From: Nodosilinea sp. WJT8-NPBG4
GTDB lineage: Bacteria; Cyanobacteriota; Cyanobacteriia; Phormidesmidales; Phormidesmidaceae
Reading direction: 5' to 3'
Assembly: GCA_019359285.1 (NCBI GenBank)
Contig: JAHHHQ010000061.1
Location: 1 to 64,000 of the forward strand
DNA length: 64,000 nt
Shown piece by piece: positions 26,532 to 35,445 of the stretch. The stretch's first letter is position 1; each line of letters begins with the position of its first letter. The notes beneath the pieces are model-generated. The model was not told the DNA's origin. It worked only from the letters and a program-made list of their open reading frames with translations, and made no database searches. The position numbers and the translations under genes are program-made.

Positions 26532-27518
26532 ATGTTTGATAGCCTTTTTACCTCCAATCCGCTGACCGACCTGCAAACTGATCCGCTACGACCCTTGAAG
26601 GGGGTGATTGTGGGAGCCGGTCAGGTGGGGTTGGCCTGCGCCTACGCCATGATGATCCAAAACGTGCTGGACGAAATGGTGCTGGTGGACATCAACCAGG
26701 ACAAGCTGCTTGGCGAGGTGATGGATCTAGAGCAGGGCATGTCCTTCGTCGAGCCGACGCTGATTAAGGCCGGCACCATGGCTGATGCCGCTGGGGCCGA
26801 CGTGGTAGTGATCACCGCTGGTGCCGCCCAAAAAGAGGGCGAAACTCGCCTGGATCTGGTGCAAAAAAACGTCGAAATTCTCAAAAAGCTAATTCCCGAT
26901 ATTGTTGCCCACTGCCCTGAAGCCATTTTGCTGGTAGTGTCTAACCCTGTAGACGTTCTCACCTACGCCGCCTGGAAGCTGTCGGGGCTGCCCAAGTCTC
27001 GGGTATTTGGCTCCGGCACAGTGCTGGACACGGGCCGGTTTCGGTATTTGCTATCGCGTCGTTTGGGCATTGACCCGCGCAGCCTGCATGCCTACATCAT
27101 TGGCGAACACGGCGACAGCGAGGTGCCGTTTTGGAGCCAGGCCAATGTCTGCGGCACTCCCCTCTACGACCACGGTATGGCCGATGGCGATCGCCAAGCC
27201 ATGGATGAGATCTTTCAGCAGACCAAAAACGCTGCCTACGAGATCATCCGCCGCAAAGGATACACCAACTACGCGGTCGGTCTGGCGGTGACTCAGATTG
27301 TGCAGTCGATTGTGCGCGACCAAAACCGAGTACTGACGGTAAGCTGCGTGGTCGACGAAATCTTTGGCGTTCAAGACCTGTGTCTGAGTGTGCCTGCGGT
27401 GGTGGGGCGCACGGGGGTGAGCCGCCGATTGAATATGCTGCTCAGTCCCCATGAGGAGGAGCTGCTTCAGCACTCAGCTCAGACCCTGCGAGGGGTGATT
27501 GACCAGATTGAGTTTTAA
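26532..27518 (+). CDS. ldh: L-lactate dehydrogenase
   Basis: The 328-residue protein has the NAD-binding GAGQVG (28-33), the Asp of LVDIN that selects NAD, and the catalytic [13 protein letters not shown] histidine and the [15 protein letters not shown] block. The substrate loop reads [12 protein letters not shown]; the glutamine there is the lactate-dehydrogenase marker, while malate dehydrogenases carry arginine. It reduces pyruvate to lactate with NADH during dark fermentation. A 20-residue N-terminal extension precedes the Rossmann fold. No partner gene is adjacent. Confidence 0.9.
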   Translation: MFDSLFTSNPLTDLQTDPLRPLKGVIVGAGQVGLACAYAMMIQNVLDEMVLVDINQDKLLGEVMDLEQGMSFVEPTLIKAGTMADAAGADVVVITAGAAQKEGETRLDLVQKNVEILKKLIPDIVAHCPEAILLVVSNPVDVLTYAAWKLSGLPKSRVFGSGTVLDTGRFRYLLSRRLGIDPRSLHAYIIGEHGDSEVPFWSQANVCGTPLYDHGMADGDRQAMDEIFQQTKNAAYEIIRRKGYTNYAVGLAVTQIVQSIVRDQNRVLTVSCVVDEIFGVQDLCLSVPAVVGRTGVSRRLNMLLSPHEEELLQHSAQTLRGVIDQIEF

Positions 27519-27524
27519 CCCCTT

Positions 27525-27806
27525 TTAATCGTCGCTGGCTGCGGGCCACAGCAGCTTGACGGCCAGCAGGGCAAACCCAACGGCGGCAACGGCTTTGACC
27601 GATCGTTCTGGCAAAATTTGGGCAGTGCCTTCTCCCACAATTACCCCCAGCAAGCTGGCCAGCAGCAGAGCGGCGGCGGTGCCTAGGAACACGGCACGGG
27701 GAGACTTTGAGCTGCCTCCGAGGGCGATCGCCGCCAGCTGGCTTTTATCCCCCAGCTCTGAGATGAACACGGCGGTAAAGCTGACAGCAAGAAGGTTCCA
27801 ATCCAT
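27525..27806 (-). CDS. UPF0016 (GDT1/TMEM165) half-size cation exporter, subunit B
   Basis: A 93-residue protein with three membrane helices and the family motif ELGDKSQLAAIAL (E-x-G-D-K-S/T) near residue 17. Full-length UPF0016 proteins carry two such motifs and export Mn2+ or Ca2+; the two-domain Synechocystis member Mnx is a thylakoid Mn exporter. Here the two halves are separate genes, with the other copy 65 bases upstream on the same strand, so they probably form a heterodimer. Manganese is the likely substrate but is not proven. Confidence 0.88.
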   Translation of the reverse strand: MDWNLLAVSFTAVFISELGDKSQLAAIALGGSSKSPRAVFLGTAAALLLASLLGVIVGEGTAQILPERSVKAVAAVGFALLAVKLLWPAASDD

Positions 27807-27871
27807 GGGGAGGTGAGGGGGTGGATGGGTAGGGGTTAGAGACAGCCTGGGACTCTAGACCACGACAAAGA

Positions 27872-28222
27872 CTACAGGTGGACGATGTCCCAGAGGAGGC
27901 AGACGGTGATGCCGATGAGCATGGTGCCAGCGGCGGTGTCTAGGGTGGCAGGGGAAACGCGGCGGGCTAGCCACTGCCCTAGCAGTACGCCCATTAGGCT
28001 GGTGGTGATCAAGGCGGTGCCAGCACCTAAAAAAACGATCCAGGGCGCCTGAGACTGGGCGCTCATAAGCAGTGTAGTCACCTGGGTTTTGTCACCCAGC
28101 TCAGCCAAAAAAATAGTGATAAACGTGGAGCCAAAAACCCGCCAAAAGGCCGCTCGACTCAAGGTGGAAGACTTGGCTTCGACGGCGGTAGCAGAGGGGG
28201 GAAGAGAGCTAGAGATAGACAC
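27872..28222 (-). CDS. UPF0016 (GDT1/TMEM165) half-size cation exporter, subunit A
   Basis: A 116-residue protein whose motif ELGDKTQVTTLLM sits near residue 41, with three membrane helices from about residue 25. A hydrophilic N-terminal extension of about 22 residues precedes them. The frame opens at GTG 28222 without a clear ribosome-binding site, so a TTG or later start near residue 22 is possible. It lies just upstream of the partner half; each supplies one copy of the cation-binding motif. A possible short leader peptide lies upstream (28245-28310). Confidence 0.85.
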   Translation of the reverse strand: MSISSSLPPSATAVEAKSSTLSRAAFWRVFGSTFITIFLAELGDKTQVTTLLMSAQSQAPWIVFLGAGTALITTSLMGVLLGQWLARRVSPATLDTAAGTMLIGITVCLLWDIVHL

Positions 28223-28244
28223 AATAGGGTAAAAGGCAGGTTAA

Positions 28245-28310
28245 CTAAGCGGTCAACAAGGCTGGGCACAGAGCAACGCCGAGACCGTTGAGTACTGCCA
28301 GAGATTTCAT
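28245..28310 (-). CDS. Possible 21-residue leader peptide ORF
   Basis: An ATG at 28310 opens a 21-codon frame (MKSLAVLNGLGVALCPALLTA) ending 22 bases before the GTG of the UPF0016 gene. It is hydrophobic after one lysine. A GATAAT -10-like hexamer lies at 28325-28320, which would put transcription start close to the ATG. I do not recognise a family, and the coding evidence is weak. Confidence 0.2.
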   Translation of the reverse strand: MKSLAVLNGLGVALCPALLTA

Positions 28311-28426
28311 AATGCTTTCATTATCTGCAAGAGTCAACCAAACCGCAACCCCAGCCCCCTTAGGTTGCCCTCCTTCGTCATCTTCCTCACTCCCCTATCT
28401 TCCTCACCTTTCTTACCCCTACCTGC

Positions 28427-28783
28427 TCACTCCTCTACCCCCACCGCTTGATTGAACCGCTCCATCTCTGGGCTGGCTTCGCTGTAGATGTCGGCAATAT
28501 GCTCCTGGCAGCAGTCGATGGCAAAGTCGTCGAGCTCATCGGCCTCAACGCCAAACATGGTTTCGAAGGTGCTAAAGGTAACTCGGCAAAAGCTCGGTCG
28601 GTCGGAGTAGATGGTGCAGAGGCGATCGCCCGCATCGTAATGAATGCACCAGCCGTCTTCGCCCACCATGCTCAGATACAGCGCTAGCTGGTCGGGTTCG
28701 AGATAGGAGTCGAGGTCGGGGCGTTCGTTGGGGGCCAAGAAGCAGCAGGCCCCGCAGGATTTCACACATTGCCAGGTGGCCAT
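28427..28783 (-). CDS. YkgJ-family cysteine-cluster protein
   Basis: A 118-residue protein with the YkgJ pattern: CVKSCGACCF near the start, then CIHYD, LCTIYSDRPSFCR and a later CC pair (DCCQEH). The cysteines are placed to bind zinc or an Fe-S cluster. The family has no settled function. Start ATG 28783 gives the conserved N terminus. Confidence 0.87.
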   Translation of the reverse strand: MATWQCVKSCGACCFLAPNERPDLDSYLEPDQLALYLSMVGEDGWCIHYDAGDRLCTIYSDRPSFCRVTFSTFETMFGVEADELDDFAIDCCQEHIADIYSEASPEMERFNQAVGVEE

Positions 28784-29015
28784 TGAATTTCCTTCGGCCG
28801 TCTCAGGCCTAGCGTTGGGAAGGCAAGCGGTGCTGCCTTAGAATTTTGTTAAGTTATCTAAAATGAGGGCAGCGTTAGCAGGTAAAATAAGCTCCGATAA
28901 GCAAGCTTTACGCCAAGTCCAGAGCGGGGTCTGTAGCTTTTCTACAGGCAAAACTCCACTTCTGGGATTGTAATGAAGTTTATATCAGTCCAGTCGCCTT
29001 GTGTTGGGAGGTCTC

Positions 29016-29147
29016 ATGAGCTTTCTGAGTGGTTTTTTGAGCAGCATTAATTTTGAGCTTATTGCCCAGTTGACCATGCTTGCCATGATCGTCATCGCTG
29101 GCCCAGCGATTGTGTTTCTGCTGTTTTTGCGCGGCGGCGACCTCTAG
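29016..29147 (+). CDS. psb30: Photosystem II protein Psb30 (Ycf12)
   Basis: A 43-residue protein, shorter than most ORF callers accept. After a ten-residue extension it reads [19 protein letters not shown], followed by a helix end and RGGDL, the single-helix Psb30/Ycf12 pattern. Psb30 sits at the edge of the photosystem II core near cytochrome b559. GGGAGG lies five bases before the ATG. It is a single gene closed by a strong terminator whose stem reaches into the end of convergent ispD. The N-terminal extension is longer than usual for this protein (about 33 residues elsewhere). Confidence 0.9.
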   Translation: MSFLSGFLSSINFELIAQLTMLAMIVIAGPAIVFLLFLRGGDL

Positions 29148-29171
29148 AACCAAAACCTTGGGATCTAGAAG

Positions 29172-29213
29172 CAGCGCTTGGGGAGGCCTCTCGGCTAACC
29201 CAAGCGCTGTTTT
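29172..29213. terminator. Terminator shared by psb30 and ispD
   Basis: Eleven-base perfect arms (29172-29182 and 29199-29209) around a 16-base loop with TTTT following on the plus strand. The right arm lies within the last codons of ispD (stop at 29195-29197), so the two convergent transcripts share one compact end. Confidence 0.85.
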
Positions 29214-29887
29214 AGTATGAATTCTGCGATCGCCAAATCCATCGGCGTCGTCACCTTGAGGTTGGTCTCTTCGCCGGAAACTACCTGCACCGACAGATCG
29301 CATTTTTCGAACAGAGCAGCATCGTCGGTGACGCTCCAGCCTTGCTCAATGCCCTGCTGATGGCACTGCTTCAACAAAGCCACATCAAAGCCCTGGGGGG
29401 TTTGAGCGGCCCATAGCTGCTGGCGATCGGGGGTAGTCTCAACTCGCTGGTTGGCATCTACAACTTTGATCGTGTCTTTGACGGGCACCGCCGCCACTAA
29501 ACCGGGGCAGGTGTCTAGGGCCGCGGCGCAGCGATCAAACAAGTCTGGGGTGGCTAGGCAGCGGGCTCCGTCGTGAATCAGCACGTGGGTGGCTTCGGTG
29601 GGCAGCGCTTGCAGTCCGTTGTAGACCGACTCCTGACGAGTCGTGCCGCCATCGATCAAGACCACTGGCTTGGACAGGTTCAGCGACTTGGCAATGGTTT
29701 CTAGGGTAGGGCGATCGCCCACCTGGCAAATTACCCCGATCCAAACCACAGCCTCGGCTTGAGCGGCGGCCTTTAGCGTCCAGGCGATGATCGGTTGACC
29801 GAGCAGATCAAGGAGCACTTTGTTGCGATCGGCCCCCATGCGACGACCGCTGCCGGCGGCGGGGATCAGTACATGAACGGGGGACAT
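29195..29887 (-). CDS. ispD: 2-C-methyl-D-erythritol 4-phosphate cytidylyltransferase
   Basis: The 230-residue protein (ATG 29887; an upstream TTG at 29920 is less likely) has the IspD motifs: the P-loop-like LIPAAGSGRRMGADRNKVLL (CTP binding), LIHDGARCLATPDLF, AVPVKDTIK and VTDDAALFEK. It forms CDP-methylerythritol in the MEP pathway, which supplies carotenoids, phytol and quinones. Convergent with psb30. Confidence 0.95.
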   Translation of the reverse strand: MSPVHVLIPAAGSGRRMGADRNKVLLDLLGQPIIAWTLKAAAQAEAVVWIGVICQVGDRPTLETIAKSLNLSKPVVLIDGGTTRQESVYNGLQALPTEATHVLIHDGARCLATPDLFDRCAAALDTCPGLVAAVPVKDTIKVVDANQRVETTPDRQQLWAAQTPQGFDVALLKQCHQQGIEQGWSVTDDAALFEKCDLSVQVVSGEETNLKVTTPMDLAIAEFILKQRLG

Positions 29888-30034
29888 AGACACAGGGCAA
29901 AACCATAATGGGCTGGGCAAATTGGGAAATTTTTATCCCCTAGGGTGAAATTTAATTCATTTTGTAGGTCACATATCCCCTAAACCTTGGCCAGGTTCCA
30001 CTACAATACTTGCGAACAGGCATGGACGTAACAT

Positions 30035-30973
30035 ATGCGGGTACTGGCTCTTGTTCCAGGAGAAACGGAGACGCAGCTGAGCTTCTTTCCGGTCATCAAT
30101 CAGATCAAGGATAGCTTCGAAAATGCTGAGGTATCAGTAGTTGCGGCCCCCAGCGCTACGGCTATTTATCAGCTCTCTAAGGGGGTTGACGAAGTTGTGC
30201 CCTACAACTTTGAGGCCAGCAACAGCCCTGCCGACTGGGCCAACCTGTTAGGGATTGTGCGCGATCGCGAGTTCGACGTTGCCCTCACCCTGACCGACTC
30301 CTGGTCTATTGCCCTGCTGCTGTGGCTAAGTGGCGTGCCTACTCGCCTGGGTTACGGTGGGTCTGCCAACGATCTGCTAATGACGGCAACGGTACCCCGC
30401 TCCGCTGAGGCGGCCCACTACGGTGATCTGCTCAAGCTGATCAACATCACCGATACCCCGCCTGCCCTCTCCGTGAATGTTCCCCGCAAAGACTTGACCG
30501 CCGTAGACAATCTGCGCCAGAGCAACGGGCTCACGAATGGCTATGTGCTGGTGTACCCCGGTGCCACGGCCAGCGGCACTACCTACCCCACCGAAAGCTG
30601 GATCGCTATTCTCAAAGATTTTCAGCAGCGCCAGCCTGACATGCCTCTGGCCCTGCTGCAAACTGACGATGCGGCTCCCCAAACCGTTGCGATCGCCAGC
30701 GCCCTGCCCAATCTTAAGGTTTTGCGACCTGAAACCCCAGGACAGACGGCAGCATTAATCGCCGCCGCTAACCTATTAGTAGCGGTAGAGGGATATCCCC
30801 TAGCGCTGGCGATCGCCCTCAACGTCTACACCCTGGGGCTATTCTCTGGCAATAGCGGCGTCCAGGCCATCGCAGGCGAAGATCGTCTGGTTGCCTTAAC
30901 CTCCTCCACCGGTACCCTGGCCGACATTACCCCCGACCAGGTGCTGAAAAAAATTTGGAGCGAGGGGGCATAA
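30035..30973 (+). CDS. Glycosyltransferase family 9 (heptosyltransferase-like)
   Basis: The 312-residue protein has the GT9 layout: an N-terminal Rossmann domain with ALVPGETETQLSFFPVINQIK, FDVALTLTDSW and GVPTRLGYG, and a C-terminal nucleotide-sugar domain with VLVYPGATASGTTYPTESW and ANLLVAVEGYPLALAIAL. GT9 enzymes act in LPS core or exopolysaccharide assembly. The usual GPTDP-type motif near the C terminus is degenerate (EGYPLA), so activity is uncertain. I recall this gene next to ispD in other cyanobacteria. Confidence 0.75.
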   Translation: MRVLALVPGETETQLSFFPVINQIKDSFENAEVSVVAAPSATAIYQLSKGVDEVVPYNFEASNSPADWANLLGIVRDREFDVALTLTDSWSIALLLWLSGVPTRLGYGGSANDLLMTATVPRSAEAAHYGDLLKLINITDTPPALSVNVPRKDLTAVDNLRQSNGLTNGYVLVYPGATASGTTYPTESWIAILKDFQQRQPDMPLALLQTDDAAPQTVAIASALPNLKVLRPETPGQTAALIAAANLLVAVEGYPLALAIALNVYTLGLFSGNSGVQAIAGEDRLVALTSSTGTLADITPDQVLKKIWSEGA

Positions 30974-31091
30974 TGGCCCAGCTTGGTCTGGGGCTAACCC
31001 TGCCATAGCTACCCCATAGACTCCACACCTACTATGTCAGCAGAGGGCCATCATTACCCCAACCGTGCCCAGCTATTGGAGAGTTACACCT

Positions 31092-31643
31092 ATGGATACG
31101 ATCAAAGAGCAGGCCAATACTGTTAGCCAGCTATTATTTTCCACCGACACGGGCGACATCTACAAGAAAGCCCTTGCCCGCACCTGGGATATTCTGCGTG
31201 AAGTGGGCCTGCTGCTGTGGCTAGTTGTTTGCCTAGCCTTTGTGGGGGCCGAATGGTTTTACCGTACTGGGGTTGGCCTAGGGCGCAGCACCCGCGCCTG
31301 GTACATCGGCCTCAGCGAAAAGGACTCCAGCACCGACGCCCAATCGATGACCTCTACTGGTCAGGCGCTACTCGATACCGTGCAGTCAAGCACGTCTTAT
31401 TTGCTAGCCCAGGCCCGTCAGCAGCTGGGCATTCCAGAACCGGAGCCGCAGCCCGCCATTTCGCCTGTTCCTGCCCCTCCCGTAACACCTCCATTTCCCA
31501 CCCCCGTTGAGCCTCCGACCCCGGTTGAACCTCCTACCCCCAGCGGTCCGCCGGCTCCAGTTGAGCCCACGATTCCCGATGAACCCCTGTCTCCGGTCGC
31601 GACCGTGAGCGCCGGCCTTGAAGAGGACGATGATTTGGCTTAG
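31092..31643 (+). CDS. Conserved single-pass membrane protein with Pro-rich tail
   Basis: A 183-residue protein starting at ATG 31092 (GGAGAG upstream; open to 31065). About 35 polar residues precede one membrane helix (LREVGLLLWLVVCLAFVGAEWFY, about 36-56), then an amphipathic segment, then a proline-rich tail with PTPVEPP-type repeats and an acidic end. The N-terminal and helix region look conserved among cyanobacteria. Function unknown. Confidence 0.65.
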   Translation: MDTIKEQANTVSQLLFSTDTGDIYKKALARTWDILREVGLLLWLVVCLAFVGAEWFYRTGVGLGRSTRAWYIGLSEKDSSTDAQSMTSTGQALLDTVQSSTSYLLAQARQQLGIPEPEPQPAISPVPAPPVTPPFPTPVEPPTPVEPPTPSGPPAPVEPTIPDEPLSPVATVSAGLEEDDDLA

Positions 31644-31722
31644 GGAATAGATCCGTTAGGCCATCAACTCCACTGGCCTAATGAGGTAAACCGGGATTAT
31701 TTCCTCTGAAATTTGTTCTCAA

Positions 31723-31770
31723 CAACGCGTGAAGCCGTAGTCACTTAGGTCACTGCGGCTTCACGCGTTG
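31723..31770 (+). terminator. Long hairpin after the Pro-rich gene
   Basis: Nineteen-base arms (31723-31741 and 31752-31770) with one G-U pair and a ten-base loop. It lies 80 bases past the stop. No U-tract follows, so it may be a processing or stability hairpin rather than a classical terminator. Confidence 0.6.
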
Positions 31771-31850
31771 AACGGGTTGGTCAGACGGCACAAACAGTTA
31801 GAAGTTTCTACAATAGCCAACAGGATCCGTGACCTCAACTTCTCCTCGCC

Positions 31851-32534
31851 ATGCTCCAGCACTATTTATTTATCGGCTTTAGCGCTATTTACTATAGCCA
31901 GAGCACCGCTAACCCCCAGCGGCGGCCCCACCTGTTTGCCTCCCTAGCGCTGCAAGAGGCTGAAGGTAGCCGCACCGTCGCCCATATTCGCTCTGCCAAA
32001 GCAGCCGAGATTCCTCTCTGGCTTGATGAGCAGATGCAGCGCCACGTTAGCGACGAGGTGCGTCACGCTCAGATCTTTACTAAAGCTGTTGAACGCGAGG
32101 GCTACTTTATCGACTTAGACAGCAAAGCTGCCCAGCAGTCGCTCTCCAGTGTGGGCGAGTCCTCCATGCGGCGCTATCACCAGGTCGACGATTTAGCGGT
32201 GGCCCCCTTGCCCCACCTGTTGGCCAGCGTGCTGCTAGCCGAAGAACTGGGGGTAAGGGGCTTTCGCTGCATTCTCAAGGCCCTACCCGACCATCTCACC
32301 GCCACTCGGGCCGCGCTTCAGTCAGTGCTGCACGACGAAGAACGCCACGTGCGCTATCTCACCGATGCCGTGCGCTACTTCCGCGCCACCTCAGTCGTCG
32401 AGGCCTACCGCCGCGACATTGAAAGCAAAATGTTCAAGGATCTGGGCAAAGTGGTGGAATTTGTCACCAAACCCGCCGCAGAACGGCCTAGCCTGGTGCA
32501 GCCTGGTCAAAAGCCAGAGCTATCCCTGGTGTGA
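31851..32534 (+). CDS. Ferritin-like diiron-type protein
   Basis: A 227-residue, mostly helical protein with spaced Glu/His motifs of the ferritin-like superfamily: LQEAEGSRTVAHI (about 36), RHVSDEVRHAQIF (about 64), LLAEELGVRGF and LHDEERHVRYL (about 163). The E(x2)H pairs could bind two irons. The fold resembles MiaE-like and uncharacterised ferritin-like oxidases, not storage ferritin (too long and without cage residues). Substrate unknown. Single gene on the plus strand; ATG 31851. Confidence 0.75.
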   Translation: MLQHYLFIGFSAIYYSQSTANPQRRPHLFASLALQEAEGSRTVAHIRSAKAAEIPLWLDEQMQRHVSDEVRHAQIFTKAVEREGYFIDLDSKAAQQSLSSVGESSMRRYHQVDDLAVAPLPHLLASVLLAEELGVRGFRCILKALPDHLTATRAALQSVLHDEERHVRYLTDAVRYFRATSVVEAYRRDIESKMFKDLGKVVEFVTKPAAERPSLVQPGQKPELSLV

Positions 32535-32546
32535 GCAAGCAGGGGA

Positions 32547-33533
32547 CTAAGCATCTAGGGCCACGGCATCTGGGGGTTGCACAGCCTGAGAAAAGCGGCA
32601 GTGGCCAAGGGACAGGTCAAACAGATGAAACCCGTATTCTCGCGATAGGGCCTCAAATACTTTGAGCCCACGCACGCTGTTGCCGCGACTGTCGAGGGGC
32701 GGCGAAAATACGGCGATACCAGCCTGGTTGGGCACGACGGCGAGAATGCCACCTGAAACCCCACTCTTGGCCGGAATACCAACCCGAAAGGCCCACTCCC
32801 CAGCGAAGTTATACATGCCGCAGGTGTACATAACGCTGAGAATGTCACGCACGTGCTCAGCCCCCACCGCCCGATGCCCGGTGACGGGGTTAATGCCCTG
32901 ATTGGCCAGGGTCGCGGCCATCACTGCCAAGTCATGGGCTGTAACCAGCACCGCACACTGCTGAAAGTACAGGTCAAGCGCTTCATCGATCGGCTGGTCG
33001 ATCATGCCAAAGTTGAGCATCAGGTGAGCCATAGCCCGATTGCGGTGCCCGGTCGATCGCTCCGACATGAAGGTAGATACATCGACAAATACCTCGTCGC
33101 CAACCTAGCGCTGAAACATGGCCAGCAGTCGGTTGAGGCGTTCTGCGGGGTCTTTGCCGGGGATCAGGCCGGTGGTGGCGATCGCCCCCGCATTCACCAT
33201 TGGGTTATCCGGGCGCTTAGAGTCCTCATCCAGCCGAATTAGGGAATTGAACGGATCCCCAGTGGGCTCTACTCCCACTTTTTTGAGCAGTTTTTCACGG
33301 CCATAGTCCTCCAGGGCCATGGCGTAGACAAACACCTTTGAAATCGATTGAATGGTAAATTTCTGCGCCACATCCCCCACCTCGTAGGCGCGGCCGTCGA
33401 GGGTGACAATGCTAATGCCGAACCAGCCGGGGTTAGCCCGCGCCAGCTCAGGAATATAAGACGCTACTCGACCCTCAGAAACTCCCTTAAACTCGTGGTA
33501 AAGCTGCTCTAAAAACGCTTGAACTTGGTTCAT
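32547..33533 (-). pseudogene. glsA: Glutaminase with one in-frame amber codon
   Basis: Glutaminase A (L-glutamine to glutamate and ammonia). The N-terminal part (from ATG 33533) has [10 protein letters not shown] with the catalytic Ser-x-x-Lys and NPMVNAGAI. After QR the codon TAG (33107-33105) interrupts the protein, and the same frame then continues [24 protein letters not shown] and the normal C-terminal half with [25 protein letters not shown] and the end at 32547. No other lesion is visible: frame, motifs and spacing are intact. In relatives this position is usually tyrosine, so one base change (TAC or TAT to TAG) explains it. The second half could be translated from ATG 33068 but would lack the catalytic serine. 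Confidence 0.9.
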
Positions 33534-33669
33534 TGAGAGTCGGTGGGTAGTGGGTAAGTGAGTAGGCAAGTACAGGAGTGAAAGATTACAGGCGCGGAAA
33601 CGCTCTAGATTGCGGAAGGCATGACCACCCGCCTACCCATCCACCCATCTACCCATCCACCTAAATCAC

Positions 33670-34734
33670 CTACTTCTGCTCGGGGTGCTGAGCCTCGGGG
33701 CGATGGTCGCCCAGATCGTTGAGCCGCCAGATCAACTGGTGCAGCCGGCCAAAGTCGCGGTTGTTGAAATGCATCACCAACCGGGGCAAAGCGATGGTTT
33801 CGTCTTTCTGCTCCTCGGGCAGGGCGGCAGACTTTTCAATCGTTCCCTTGGCCAGAATGTCGCCAAATTCCTGATTGAGCAGGTCGACGGCGCCCTCGGG
33901 CAGATCGCTCTTGAGGCGAATGACGAGGCGATCGCTGGTATAGCGGCAGGAATGATATACCCGATAAAAACTGCTGATCGCGTGGCAGGCGTCATCGACG
34001 TTGTCGGTAATGGTGTACAAGCTGGGGTCGTCGGGGCTGATTAACCCTCGGCTCAGCAGATGCTCGCGAATGTAGTTGTCCCACCCCTGCCAGTAATTAC
34101 CGCCAGGATGATCGACCATGACGATGGGCATTGGGTCGGCCTTACCAGTCTGAATGAGCGTCAGCGACTCAAAGGCTTCATCTTGGGTGCCAAACCCTCC
34201 CGGAAACAGCACCAGAGCATCACTTTCGCGCAGGAAAAACAGCTTGCGGGTAAAGAAATACTTGAAGTTGATCAGTTTAGGGTCGCCCTCCATTACCGGG
34301 TTAGCGCCCTGCTCAAAAGGTAGCTGAATGTTTAATCCAAAGGATTGCTCTGCGCCAGCCCCAGCGTTACCCGCCTCCATGATGCCGCCCCCGGCACCGG
34401 TCATGACCATAAAGCCCAGCTCGGTTATCTGCTTAGCAAACTTCTCGGCCAGCTGATAATCGGGGCTGATCGCCCCCGTCCGAGCCGAACCAAAGATAGT
34501 AATTTTGCGGGTATGCCGGTAAGGGTAAAAGACCTGAAATCCCTGCTCCATATCCAGCAGGGCGGAATTTAGAATCTTCCAGTCGAGTCGGTCTGCCTCC
34601 CGCCCCATCATGCGTAGAATGGTCTCTAGCACCTGGCGAATGATCTTGCCATGCTCTAGGTGATGCAATTGCTCAAACACCGCGGCCAAATCGGCCTGAA
34701 CGCTAGAGGGTAGATTTGAGGGAAGCGCAACCAT
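33670..34734 (-). CDS. LOG-family Rossmann-fold protein
   Basis: The 354-residue protein (ATG 34734; a GTG at 34761 is also open) has the LOG/TIGR00730 core: ITIFGSARTG, GFMVMTGAGGGIMEAGNAGA and the PGGFGTQDEAFE nucleotide motif (about residue 180). Short LOG proteins release cytokinin bases from their nucleotides. This is a longer type with about 90 N-terminal and 90 C-terminal extra residues, often called 'lysine decarboxylase-like' in error. Substrate unknown. Confidence 0.85.
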   Translation of the reverse strand: MVALPSNLPSSVQADLAAVFEQLHHLEHGKIIRQVLETILRMMGREADRLDWKILNSALLDMEQGFQVFYPYRHTRKITIFGSARTGAISPDYQLAEKFAKQITELGFMVMTGAGGGIMEAGNAGAGAEQSFGLNIQLPFEQGANPVMEGDPKLINFKYFFTRKLFFLRESDALVLFPGGFGTQDEAFESLTLIQTGKADPMPIVMVDHPGGNYWQGWDNYIREHLLSRGLISPDDPSLYTITDNVDDACHAISSFYRVYHSCRYTSDRLVIRLKSDLPEGAVDLLNQEFGDILAKGTIEKSAALPEEQKDETIALPRLVMHFNNRDFGRLHQLIWRLNDLGDHRPEAQHPEQK

Positions 34735-34795
34735 ACGCTGTTGGGTCCATAGAGGTAGCACCCCATTCTAACGACAATTTTGCCCCCTGCCGTGC

Positions 34796-34833
34796 AAAAA
34801 CCCTCTAGCGAGAGACTAACTAACGCTAGAGGG
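34796..34833 (-). terminator. Rho-independent terminator after trxA
   Basis: Ten-base arms (34824-34833 and 34801-34810) then TTTTTG on the minus strand. It lies about 135 bases after the trxA stop and would end the trxA transcript. Confidence 0.85.
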
Positions 34834-34968
34834 CTGTGTAAATGTTAATAAGCTAGTGACTAAACCTGGACGATGTGCCTTCGCTGACGCTTAGTGCAAA
34901 GGTTGAAGCGATCGCCTCCGTCACACCGTGTGGCTAATCTTGAGCAGATCTAGGCAGAGAAAAGTGGC

Positions 34969-35289
34969 CTAGAGATACTTTTCAAGAGTGTTTGCTAGGG
35001 TGGTCTTGGGTACGGCGCCCACTACCATGTCAACCCGCTGCCCTTCTTTGAAGATCATCAGGGTGGGGATACTGCGAATACCGTACTGGCTAGCCACGCT
35101 CGGATTCTCGTCGGTATTGACCTTAACGACCTTAATTTGGCCGTCGTATTGCTCAGAAATTTCTTCGACTACCGGAGCCACCATACGGCAAGGGCCACAC
35201 CAGGGAGCCCAGAAATCAACCAGTACGGGAACGGTGCTTTCAAGAACTTCTTGCTTAAACGTAGAGTCTGTTACCTGAGCGGCTGCCAT
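34969..35289 (-). CDS. trxA: Thioredoxin, m-type
   Basis: The 106-residue protein carries the WCGPCRM active site, [12 protein letters not shown] context, [21 protein letters not shown] with the cis-proline, and GAVPKTTL. It is the main cytosolic thioredoxin reducing light-regulated enzymes. Yfr1 lies 157 bases upstream on the same strand, an arrangement conserved in cyanobacteria. A hairpin terminator follows. Confidence 0.97.
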   Translation of the reverse strand: MAAAQVTDSTFKQEVLESTVPVLVDFWAPWCGPCRMVAPVVEEISEQYDGQIKVVKVNTDENPSVASQYGIRSIPTLMIFKEGQRVDMVVGAVPKTTLANTLEKYL

Positions 35290-35445
35290 GCCTTGTGTTC
35301 CTTGCCGTTATTAACCACACGCAATCTTATCATAGCCAATCCCCAGCTTCTTAGGTGAGTGGTCAATATCTACCGAGGGGATGGGCGCTAACTCATCTAA
35401 ACTGGCCGGATTCCCGCGTTTTCAAGCCAAAGGTGCTTTAAATAA

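Noticed and set aside
32547-33068. Reading the second half of glsA as an independent gene
   Set aside because: It would lack the catalytic Ser-x-x-Lys; the same frame simply continues across the TAG.
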